From positions 1-8,512 of the forward strand of contig CALXNI010000062.1 of NCBI GenBank assembly GCA_944389715.1: DNA of 8,512 nucleotides, written 5' to 3'. The position numbers and the translations under genes are program-made. The notes beneath the pieces are model-generated. The model was not told where the DNA came from. It did not search any database and saw only the letters and a program-made list of their open reading frames with translations. Positions 1 to 5,980 of this stretch are shown here, piece by piece. Every line of letters begins with the position of its first letter. The stretch's first letter is position 1. The stretch is from an uncultured Clostridia bacterium (lineage in GTDB: Bacteria > Bacillota > Clostridia > TANB77 > CAG-508).

Positions 1-300
1 TATAAAGAAATATTAGATGAATCTCACATCATTATTAATCTAGCCTCAAAAGAATATTCAAAATGCATTGAACCTTATTTAGATAAAAAAGATAAGTTTA
101 TTACTATTGCCTTTATGGAAAAATGTGGAAATAAATATATAAATAAAAACACATATTCTAAGATAGTTAGAGGTTTAATGGTTAATTACTTAGTAAAAAA
201 TAATATTACTAACATAGAAGATATTAAAAACTTCAACCAAGATGGTTACACATTTAATAAAGAATTATCTTCAGAAAATTTATTTGTGTTTTCGAGGTAA
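1..300 (+). CDS. yaaA: Peroxide stress protein YaaA (UPF0246), 3' part only
   Basis: The reading frame is open from the window edge to a TAA at 298-300 and gives 99 C-terminal residues of a protein usually about 250 long. Family landmarks seen are a NLASKEYSK segment (residues 14-22 of the visible part), an RGLM motif followed by a hydrophobic helix, a GYTFNKELS segment and an end in VFSR; these match the YaaA/DUF328 C-terminus as I remember it. In E. coli YaaA binds DNA and limits oxidative damage by lowering free iron during peroxide stress, in the cytoplasm. The start lies outside the window, so promoter and length cannot be judged. It is the only clear plus-strand gene and converges on the next gene. 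Family assignment is confident; role in this organism is by homology. Confidence 0.88.
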   Translation, partial: YKEILDESHIIINLASKEYSKCIEPYLDKKDKFITIAFMEKCGNKYINKNTYSKIVRGLMVNYLVKNNITNIEDIKNFNQDGYTFNKELSSENLFVFSR

Positions 301-387
301 TTTTTAAAAATTGCATTTTAGATGAAGCTAACAACAATTAAGGTCAAATGAGGACATTGAAAATATTTATGTAAATGAACTAAAACA

Positions 388-1053
388 TCAGGCAATTCTA
401 TAACTTTCATCTACAAGTTCAATAATCTTTTCTTTATTTAAAACTTGATGATTTAAAGGAACACTTATCCAATTACTTTTATTCATATGATAAGCATGGA
501 AAATTGTTTTCTTATTAATATAATTATTTGCTTCATTTTTCTTACATCTTATAACAATTAAAGGAAAAAGATTTTCGCTTTCACTCATACCAATTTTGTT
601 TTCTTCAATTTTAACAAAAAGAAGAAACCACTTCTTATTGTCTTCTCTTCGATAAACAAAAAACGTTGGATATTTTTCCCGAAGGTATTCTTTCCTTGCA
701 TGATATTTCTTTTCTATTTCACTTATTACTTCATCAGTTAAATCAGTAAATTCTTTAGTAAAACAATGTTCTCTTATATCAATTAAAAACTTGATATATT
801 CGTTTTTAGCACTTAAAGCGAATTTACCAAGATTTTGTTTTAATAGATGTAATTTATATTCATCACCACTTTCTTTATCAACAATTTTAGAAGAAATATC
901 ACTATCTTTTATTTTAATTTCTAAAGTAAAATTACTATCTAAAATGTCAAAATTTCTTGCAAAAGTGCCATCTTTTTCTAAAAACTCATATTTAGTTAAT
1001 GAAGGAATATTAAGCTTATAACCATTAAAAATTTCTTTTTCAATATAGTTCAT
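388..1053 (-). CDS. MmcQ/YjbR family DNA-binding-fold protein with N-terminal extension
   Basis: This 221-residue protein has two parts. Residues about 115-221 carry the YjbR (DUF419) landmarks: YPTFFVYRREDNKKWF, a central KIGMSESENLFPLIVIRC strand pair, then HAYHMNKSNWISV and the closing helix EKIIELVDESY. Residues 1-105 (IEKEIFNG... to ...FLIDIREHCF) look like the extra N-terminal region found in longer Firmicutes members. The family has a CyaY-like fold and no settled biochemical role; DNA binding is often stated but weakly supported. I chose the ATG at 1051-1053 rather than an upstream TTG at 1096-1098, because homologues begin with a similar MN(F/Y)IEKEIF and an extended -10 promoter element lies between the two. 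The Shine-Dalgarno sequence is weak (AAGAAG at 1067-1072, 13 bases away). It ends in TGA and stands alone downstream of the regulator gene. Confidence 0.85.
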   Translation of the reverse strand: MNYIEKEIFNGYKLNIPSLTKYEFLEKDGTFARNFDILDSNFTLEIKIKDSDISSKIVDKESGDEYKLHLLKQNLGKFALSAKNEYIKFLIDIREHCFTKEFTDLTDEVISEIEKKYHARKEYLREKYPTFFVYRREDNKKWFLLFVKIEENKIGMSESENLFPLIVIRCKKNEANNYINKKTIFHAYHMNKSNWISVPLNHQVLNKEKIIELVDESYRIA

Positions 1054-1084
1054 ATTTGTTAAATATCTTCTTAAAATAGTCGGT

Positions 1085-1093
1085 ATAATAGCA
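1085..1093 (-). promoter_or_regulatory. Extended -10 promoter of the YjbR-family gene
   Basis: Read on the minus strand the segment is TGCTATTAT, an extended -10 (TGn then TATTAT). Transcription would start near 1078, about 25 bases before the ATG at 1053. No good -35 is visible, which is tolerated with a TGn extension. Inferred from sequence only. Confidence 0.45.
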
Positions 1094-1186
1094 AACAAGA
1101 TTTGTTACTTTTAATTAAAAATTGATTATTAAAATGTGTTCCTTAAGTATTTTCGCGTAGTGTAAAATTAGTGAAATCCAACATAA

Positions 1187-1573
1187 TTAATAAAAGTACC
1201 TTCTTCTTAATCGATCTGCTTGTTCTGAAGAAATAATTCCTTCAACTTCAGACACGTTAATTTCGCTATTTAATTGGTCACTATGGCAATCAATTAAATG
1301 ACTATTCGTTTTCACAGCTTTTCTATAATCTTTTATGCATTGTAAAAGACAATGAGGCAAAAGCGATTTTGCTTCTTCCGGTTCAAGATTTAAAAGCTCT
1401 TCAATAGAAACACCTAAAACTTTTGAAATGCCTAAAAGTGTTTTTCCACTACAATCTAAAATATCTGTTTTGCCATTTGCTATGTCAGATAATGTTGAAT
1501 TGGGAATTCCACTTCTTCTTGACAACTCAGCTAATGTTAGTTTTTTATATGCTACTAAATCTAAAAATGTCAT
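1187..1573 (-). CDS. XRE-family helix-turn-helix transcriptional regulator
   Basis: A 128-residue cytoplasmic DNA-binding protein. Residues 12-62 form a Cro/CI-type helix-turn-helix: LTLAELSRRSGIPNSTLSDI gives helices 2 and 3 (recognition helix near PNSTLSDIANGK), followed by TLLGISKVLGVSIEELL. The tail, residues 70-128, contains LPHCLLQCIKDYRKAV, an IDC segment and GIISSEQADRLRRRYFY. I recall this tail from a common Firmicutes XRE subfamily in which the regulator often sits beside toxin-antitoxin or mobile-element genes, so the protein looks complete and is not a fragment. No toxin-like partner is visible: upstream lies only the broken gene at 1647-1934. The start ATG at 1571-1573 sits 6 bases after a perfect TATAAT, so there is no room for a Shine-Dalgarno site and the mRNA is probably leaderless. 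A palindrome inside the promoter suggests self-repression. The regulated target is unknown. Confidence 0.85.
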   Translation of the reverse strand: MTFLDLVAYKKLTLAELSRRSGIPNSTLSDIANGKTDILDCSGKTLLGISKVLGVSIEELLNLEPEEAKSLLPHCLLQCIKDYRKAVKTNSHLIDCHSDQLNSEINVSEVEGIISSEQADRLRRRYFY

Positions 1574-1579
1574 GACTAC

Positions 1580-1597
1580 ATTATAACGGTACAGCGT
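1580..1597 (-). promoter_or_regulatory. Promoter and possible self-operator of the XRE regulator
   Basis: On the minus strand a perfect -10 TATAAT lies at 1580-1585 with only GTAGTC between it and the ATG, so the predicted transcription start falls at or next to the start codon. Just upstream, at 1586-1597, is an imperfect 12-base palindrome ACGCTGTACCGT (8 of 12 positions symmetric, arms ACG/CGT). It lies in the spacer between -10 and -35, a usual site for XRE self-repression. The -35 is poor (TTTTAT at 17 bases). The operator role is inferred. Confidence 0.45.
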
Positions 1598-1646
1598 AAG
1601 ATATAAAAGAAAACAAGAAAAAAGAACTAAGGTTTAAAAATTTCAG

Positions 1647-1934
1647 TTAATAATAAATATTATTTTCTTCATCAAATTGGATTTTGCAAAATGGAGTAAA
1701 ATCATTCTTACCATCTTTTTTAATATATTGTTTTGCACAATTATTTTCATTAGCGAGAAAATAAGAAAAGAAGATATCTAGCTTTTCTTGTGTGGATAAA
1801 GTATGAAAAGTTAAAGAATCAGAAGGGACACTTATTCCATTAACTTCTAAAAGCTTCATTATTCTCTCATTTTCTTTATTGTACTTAGATCAAAGCTTTA
1901 TTAATTCTTCTCTTGAAAGGTTTTCATAAGACAT
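1647..1934 (-). pseudogene. Broken N-terminal remnant resembling a TOTE conflict-system helicase/primase protein
   Basis: Starting at an ATG at 1932-1934 the frame reads MSYENLSREELIKL, meets a TGA at 1890-1892, then continues SKYNKENERIMKLLEVNGI and on to a TAA at 1647-1649. A shorter open frame of 70 residues begins at the internal ATG 1857-1859. The first part looks like a coiled-coil N-terminus (LSREEL...KENERI.KLLE.NGI). The following LSTQEKLDIFFSYFLANENNCAKQ and GKNDFTPFCK segments resemble, from memory, the start of the archaeo-eukaryotic primase (AEP-TOTE) domain of large DEAD/DEAH-helicase conflict proteins, which are typically near 1000 residues. Sequence after the stop is AT-rich and shows no continuation. 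TGA ends other genes here, so it is read as a stop and the gene as decayed. The 70-residue internal frame has a purine-rich GAGAGAA just upstream and could still be translated. The family call is moderate; the break is directly visible. Confidence 0.55.
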
Positions 1935-1964
1935 GAAAAGTAAAAAAATAAAAAGTATTTTCTT

Positions 1965-4175
1965 TTAATCAGAAACAGTAATATTATAACTATCATTGTC
2001 TAAATAAAAACCAAAACCATCATTATTAATGTCACCATTACCTAATGGACTAGTTCCTGTAGTTACTGAAGCAATAGTTAATTGTAAGTCCTTATCAGAA
2101 TTACTATTTTTAATGAGCACAACATATGCTGTACCTATAATATTACTGATAGTAACATTATTTTCGCCCCCCCAAAAACCATCTTCAGAATAAGTCAAAG
2201 GCCCTTTGAGCAAATTATTTTTATTCGAATCTTCATAAATATAAACATCGACGCTAACTACATTTCTATTCCAACTTCCGTTTTTAACAACACTTAAATT
2301 TAATGAAACTACTTTCGATGCTAAAGTAAAGTAATCATTATTTTCCAAAGAATTATAAACATAGTTAGAAATTACAGTCGAAAGATTCCCACTTTCGTTT
2401 AAATAGATTTCAAATGTTAATATAGTTTTTTGCTGAGTTACACTATTTCCTGTAGCTTTACTTAAAGCATTAAGTACATTATCGGTTAATTGTCCAAGTA
2501 ATAAGAATGAACCAAGGATAGCCTTTTCTCCAGCATCTAGATTGCCTATACTTAGACTGCCACCTGAACTATCTGTTGTCTCTATTTCATTCTGTATTCC
2601 AAATGTTTTAATAGTTGAATTCCCTTTTGTAGCAACAAATCCACCAAATGCACCATTTTCAATTTCAAGTTCACTATTACTAAGTTCAAAAAGTGCTCCG
2701 TCACACGCTGGGTAAACTATACCACCAGAATCAATAAAATCACCTTTATATATAGCTATACGGCTATTTATTTTAATTTTGGAATTATTAAAAATTACGA
2801 TTGACCCAGGCATAAACTTAATATCATTAGATATAATCAATTCAGAATCGTCAAAAGTAATCTGAAAATTAAACGGAATTGGAAAATATATTCCATTAGT
2901 TGTTATACTAATATTCTTCCCAAAAATCGATAAATCTAAGCTTAAAAAATTAGTTGAAATATTTCCGCTAAACCATAAATTCGTTAAACCACCTTTATCA
3001 GCTTTTCTCCCAACTGAAAAAATGTTTTTAGTTAATCCATACCATACATTGAAGTTTTCATCTAAATAATATTCATCAGGAGAATATTTAAGTAAGGCTT
3101 TCTTTGGGCTAGAACCTATATTAAAAATGCTCGTTTTAGTAGAACCTATAAAATCGATAAGACAAGTATTATGTTGAGGATAAACTTCAGCCAAGCCGTC
3201 AAGGTTAGTATAACCTGTATATAGATCAGCTCTAGCTTTGTATACGCCATTTATCGTCATGACTTGAGTATGAATTTGCGGTAAATCATAACTTGAAAAT
3301 GGGCATTCTCTACTATAAGCGTACACAGCAACTGTGCTGTTTCCACCACCATAGTCATAAATTACAAATGGTGAAATTAAATTGCCATTGTTAATAATCA
3401 TGCTTCCGTTATTTACATTTTTTTCCTCGTTATTTTCAATTGGATTATTTCGATATCCTTCTTTAACAAAGCCTCTACAATCTAAAACTCCACCACTATT
3501 AATAGTAATTAAAGAATTATTTAACATAACAATTTGTGAATAAAAACCTGTACAGGAACCATTAATCCCACTAGAAGGTCTCCCAGTTTGTCCAAATACA
3601 ACAACATTTGAATTCGAAGAAATTGTTAAATTTACATTTGATGTTATAAGAAGCGTCGAAACTAAATATTTTTCAACCGAATTCTTATCACAATCACTAA
3701 AGGAAGAAGAAAATTGGCCATATTCATCATAATTTGTATATGGTTCTTTTGTTGGCTGGTTAGAATCGGTTTGACTAGTGCCATACATATATTGTTCAGG
3801 ATAAGTACCATCACTATTTTTTGTAATTGTCCCATTGTCTAAACTGGTTGGCAAAAGTAAATCCACGCCACTTTTTAATGTTCTACTTTCATTAAGACGA
3901 ACAACCGAACCAGGATTAACCACTATTGTTGCATTTGCACTACCTTCATCAATCATTTGATTTGCATCATCAATAGCTGTTTCTAGATTAGTGTAATAAA
4001 TTCCCTCTTTTCCTTTAATAAAAACATTTTTATCTGCTGTTTCGTCCTCTACTAAAGTAGCTTCACTTTGTATACTTTCGTTTAATAAAAATGATGAGTA
4101 TCCTATAAACGAAAAACCCGATAAAGAAAGCGCTAATAGTGAAAAGATTAATTTTTTAAACAAAGAATTTCTCAT
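1965..4175 (-). CDS. Large exported beta-helix-like surface protein
   Basis: A 736-residue protein with no family I can name. Residues 1-35 form a signal peptide (RNSLFKK, hydrophobic LIFSLLALSLSGFSFIG, then YSSFLLNES). Residues about 49-112 form a small conserved-looking module (FIKGKEGIYYTNLETAIDDAN ... TIVVNPGSVVRL ... LKSGVDLLLP) of the type that often precedes right-handed beta-helices. Residues about 170-550 are short beta-strand repeats rich in N, S, G and I with ladder-like patterns (NVNLTISSNSNVVVFG; LITINSGGVLDC; SKIKINSRIAI; SELEIENGAFGG). Residues 580-736 look like beta-sandwich domains, ending in an acidic, Asn/Gly-rich tail. There is no LPXTG motif or C-terminal membrane segment, so attachment is probably non-covalent or through partners. 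The start overlaps the preceding stop by 4 bases (ATGA), with a good GGAAG ribosome site. A G7 run lies at codons 668-670. Confidence 0.8.
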   Translation of the reverse strand: MRNSLFKKLIFSLLALSLSGFSFIGYSSFLLNESIQSEATLVEDETADKNVFIKGKEGIYYTNLETAIDDANQMIDEGSANATIVVNPGSVVRLNESRTLKSGVDLLLPTSLDNGTITKNSDGTYPEQYMYGTSQTDSNQPTKEPYTNYDEYGQFSSSFSDCDKNSVEKYLVSTLLITSNVNLTISSNSNVVVFGQTGRPSSGINGSCTGFYSQIVMLNNSLITINSGGVLDCRGFVKEGYRNNPIENNEEKNVNNGSMIINNGNLISPFVIYDYGGGNSTVAVYAYSRECPFSSYDLPQIHTQVMTINGVYKARADLYTGYTNLDGLAEVYPQHNTCLIDFIGSTKTSIFNIGSSPKKALLKYSPDEYYLDENFNVWYGLTKNIFSVGRKADKGGLTNLWFSGNISTNFLSLDLSIFGKNISITTNGIYFPIPFNFQITFDDSELIISNDIKFMPGSIVIFNNSKIKINSRIAIYKGDFIDSGGIVYPACDGALFELSNSELEIENGAFGGFVATKGNSTIKTFGIQNEIETTDSSGGSLSIGNLDAGEKAILGSFLLLGQLTDNVLNALSKATGNSVTQQKTILTFEIYLNESGNLSTVISNYVYNSLENNDYFTLASKVVSLNLSVVKNGSWNRNVVSVDVYIYEDSNKNNLLKGPLTYSEDGFWGGENNVTISNIIGTAYVVLIKNSNSDKDLQLTIASVTTGTSPLGNGDINNDGFGFYLDNDSYNITVSD
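2167..2173 (-). repeat. G7 homopolymer in coding strand, candidate slippage tract
   Basis: The plus strand has seven consecutive C, which is seven G in the coding strand of the 736-residue gene, at codons Trp668-Gly669-Gly670. The long G run is striking in DNA this poor in GC. Loss of one G changes the frame to reach TAG after about 11 codons; gain of one reaches TAA after two or three. Either would remove residues 671-736. Current frame is intact (ON). Phase variation is inferred. Confidence 0.6.
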
Positions 4176-4837
4176 ATTTTTACTTCCAATAAAAATTTAG
4201 GATTTTCAATTGCGATAATTTTGTTATAAACATTAGTTAAGAAATCACCATTTACAACTTGTGCAATATTATACAGATATTCAAAATTAAAGATTACATT
4301 ACTTAAATAGCTATCATAGTTATAGATTGTTAAATCTACAACACAATTTCCACTATCTAAATAAACATTTTCTATTGATAAATAATTTTCAATAATTAAA
4401 TCTTGTGAATCCATCGTAACCGACAAACATTTAAATGAAGCGCTATTAAAACTTGTTGAATTAAATAAATCATTTTGTTCTAAGTCACTTAATTTAAAAT
4501 TTTTTCCTAAAGAAATGGTCATTTTTATTCCTTCTTTAAATTCATTATAGTAATTTTCAATATATTGCAGTGTAAAAGATAAATTAATTGTAAAGGTATT
4601 TTCTGTAATACGTTTTTCTTCATCAACAAATCCATATTTAGAAAATTTTGTTTGTGTTAGTGAAATTTCTTTAAATATTTCATTCTTGCTTTGAACATCA
4701 CCAGTATGTATTTCAATTTGAGAGTTAATCTCTAAATTTAAATTATTTTCGATAAAGGAAGCGAAGCCAAACGAAAAAGAAAACACAAATATTAAAGTTA
4801 ATGTTATGTATTTAATAAAAGTAGCATTCTTTTTCAT
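4172..4837 (-). CDS. Exported protein of unknown function, surface operon
   Basis: A 221-residue protein, not recognised. Residues 1-28 form a signal peptide or membrane anchor (KKNATFIK then ITLTLIFVFSFSFGFASF). Its end FSFGFASFIENN echoes FSFIGYSSFLLNES of the next gene product, suggesting that one signal peptidase or export route handles both. The pattern recalls SipW-dependent signals of TasA/camelysin-type matrix proteins, but the rest does not clearly match TasA. Residues 30-221 alternate beta-strand-like stretches (TENTFTINLSFTLQYI; GNCVVDLTIYNY; NVIFNFEYLYNI), consistent with one or two beta-sandwich domains. It has one cysteine in each half, at residues 136 and 164. It has no sorting motif. 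The start ATG at 4835-4837 has only a distant AGGA site overlapping the previous stop, so translation may depend on coupling. Its TGA overlaps the next ATG, which suggests the two proteins are made in similar amounts. Confidence 0.75.
   Translation of the reverse strand: MKKNATFIKYITLTLIFVFSFSFGFASFIENNLNLEINSQIEIHTGDVQSKNEIFKEISLTQTKFSKYGFVDEEKRITENTFTINLSFTLQYIENYYNEFKEGIKMTISLGKNFKLSDLEQNDLFNSTSFNSASFKCLSVTMDSQDLIIENYLSIENVYLDSGNCVVDLTIYNYDSYLSNVIFNFEYLYNIAQVVNGDFLTNVYNKIIAIENPKFLLEVKI
4183..4187 (-). promoter_or_regulatory. Ribosome binding site of the 736-residue gene, inside the preceding gene
   Basis: GGAAG on the minus strand, 7 bases before the ATG at 4173-4175 and inside the last codons of the 221-residue gene. 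It fixes the start of the downstream gene at the ATGA overlap. Confidence 0.65.
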
Positions 4838-4855
4838 AATTTAAATATTAATCCT

Positions 4856-5968
4856 TTAATTCCATTTAGCGTAAAGACTTATGTTTCCAAATACAGGCGT
4901 TATATTCGTAAATTTTCCAGCATTGACATTATTTACATCGTTGGAAGAATACCAACCTTCAAATGTGGAGTTTTCTAAAAAAGGAATAGGTATTTCGTTA
5001 ATTGGTACATAACTGCCTTCTTCAATTCTAATTCCAAATGAAACATTTCCAAATTTTCCAGAGTTTTCAAATGTTTCTCCGTTTCTTAAGTTGAAAGAAA
5101 CTGTATAAAATTCTTTTGATGAATCATCTCCAGCGTTACTCATTGAAAAAATTGCTCGCCAACCATTATTTTCCTTAACAAAGATCTCACCTGTAGAAGT
5201 ATTAATATAATAATCGCCTATTTGACCAAAATTTTCTTCTGGATCTGCAATTCCGTTATGCCATTTTGTGGCTATAGGTCTTTCTAACGCAATATCTTCT
5301 GTAGTCCCATCATTATAACTTATAGTAAGAACATAGCTCAAATCAGTAGAAGCCTCGTCATTATAAACTATGCTTTCAATAGACTTTCCATTAGAAATTG
5401 TAATAGTTTGATCTGGTATTGAAGGATCGGTAAATGTTATCGTGATGATATTAAAAATTCCATTTGTAGTAACATTAAAAGTTTTTATTCCTGTTCCGTC
5501 TTTTCCTTTTGGAATAGTGATTGTATCAGATTCAGTGCCGTCATCATATACGAATTTCAAAGTTGTATTCCCAACTTCATCGCTATCAACTTCAACATTA
5601 GAAATGCCTTTTCCTGTATCACCCTTTACTACAGGTATTGTAATAACCGTATCTTCTTTTGTTGTATCTGTGTAACTAATAGTTAAGGTAACTTTATCAT
5701 CAACTAATGTAGATGAAATGTTAGCAATTCCATTGCCATCAACACCGTCCGTAACACTAGGTATCGTAAAAGTTAAAGGCGCAATATCTTCTCCAGAAAA
5801 AGTTATTGTGACAATTGTGTTACCGCTTTCATCGGTTGTAACTTTTGTATCAGTTATAGTATATTCATCGCCACCAAAAAAAGCTGAACAAGAACTTAAT
5901 GGACCTATAAAGCAACTTAAACCTAATAAGAATAAAAATTTGCTTTTACAAAAAATTCTACTTTTCAT
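4856..5968 (-). CDS. Surface lipoprotein with glycine-hinged beta repeats and C-terminal InlB/Flg_new module
   Basis: A 370-residue lipoprotein. The signal peptide ends in a lipobox LSSC with lipidated Cys27, so the protein is held on the outer face of the membrane. Residues 36-232 are five repeats of about 35-45 residues, each a beta-strand pair of the form TLxIxYxDGTxxDTITIP closed by a glycine hinge (DGVDGNGI, KGDTGKGI, KGKDGTGI, then the shorter SNGKSI). Residues 236-270 (WHNG...IGDYYINTSTGEIFVKENNGW) match a module I recall from collagen-like and BclA-type surface proteins, where it follows the Gly repeats. Residues 288-370 form a Listeria-Bacteroides repeat (Flg_new, InlB B-repeat), recognised by YTVSFNLRNG, FEGWY and the ending LYAKWN. 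These modules are associated with adhesion and host contact; the ligand is unknown. It lies 9 bases after the previous gene, and its GAGG ribosome site overlaps that gene's stop. Confidence 0.85.
   Translation of the reverse strand: MKSRIFCKSKFLFLLGLSCFIGPLSSCSAFFGGDEYTITDTKVTTDESGNTIVTITFSGEDIAPLTFTIPSVTDGVDGNGIANISSTLVDDKVTLTISYTDTTKEDTVITIPVVKGDTGKGISNVEVDSDEVGNTTLKFVYDDGTESDTITIPKGKDGTGIKTFNVTTNGIFNIITITFTDPSIPDQTITISNGKSIESIVYNDEASTDLSYVLTISYNDGTTEDIALERPIATKWHNGIADPEENFGQIGDYYINTSTGEIFVKENNGWRAIFSMSNAGDDSSKEFYTVSFNLRNGETFENSGKFGNVSFGIRIEEGSYVPINEIPIPFLENSTFEGWYSSNDVNNVNAGKFTNITPVFGNISLYAKWN
5273..5863 (-). repeat. Five tandem protein repeats within the lipoprotein gene
   Basis: Codons 36-232 encode five degenerate repeats (about residues 36-81, 82-121, 122-161, 162-197, 198-232). 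Each has a beta-strand pair and, in the first four, a terminal G-x-x-G-x-G-I or similar hinge. Repeats 2 and 3 are closest to each other. DNA identity between copies appears low, so they look old and not recently expanded. Confidence 0.6.
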
Positions 5969-5975
5969 ATAAAAA

Positions 5976-5980
5976 CCTCA
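5976..5980 (-). promoter_or_regulatory. Ribosome binding site of the lipoprotein gene, overlapping upstream stop
   Basis: TGAGG on the minus strand, with GAGG 7 bases before the ATG at 5966-5968. The TGA of this site is the stop codon of the 822-residue gene, so termination and re-initiation are directly coupled. Confidence 0.7.

Noticed and set aside
301..387. Two-way terminator between the convergent yaaA and YjbR-family genes
   Set aside because: Expected by layout, but only short A/T palindromes are visible and none has a G/C stem with a T run.
791..1021. Plus-strand open frame opposite the YjbR-family gene
   Set aside because: It lies wholly inside a well-supported gene on the other strand and has no domain or ribosome site.
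1084..1089. Perfect TATAAT on the plus strand
   Set aside because: It is the near-complement of the minus-strand -10, has no -35, and no plus-strand gene follows it.
1054..1098. TTG start giving a 15-residue longer YjbR-family protein
   Set aside because: No ribosome site precedes it, it lies upstream of the likely -10 element at 1085-1090, and homologues as I recall begin at the ATG at 1053.
1109..1120. Perfect 12-base palindrome TTTTAATTAAAA
   Set aside because: Made only of A and T in an AT-rich gap, so expected by chance and unlikely to be a stable hairpin.
1647..1934. Mycoplasma code (TGA as Trp), which would make the remnant one 95-residue gene
   Set aside because: TGA is the plausible terminator of three other genes, including the coupled ATGA junction at 4172-4175, and tryptophan is written TGG throughout.
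1935..1962. Possible terminator after the surface operon
   Set aside because: The only stem is five A/T-rich pairs (GAAAA at 1935-1939 with TTTTC at 1958-1962) around a long T-rich loop; too weak to call.
5442..5972. Two plus-strand open frames opposite the lipoprotein gene
   Set aside because: They are mirror images of the repeat-rich coding strand, low in charged residues, without ribosome sites or recognisable domains.
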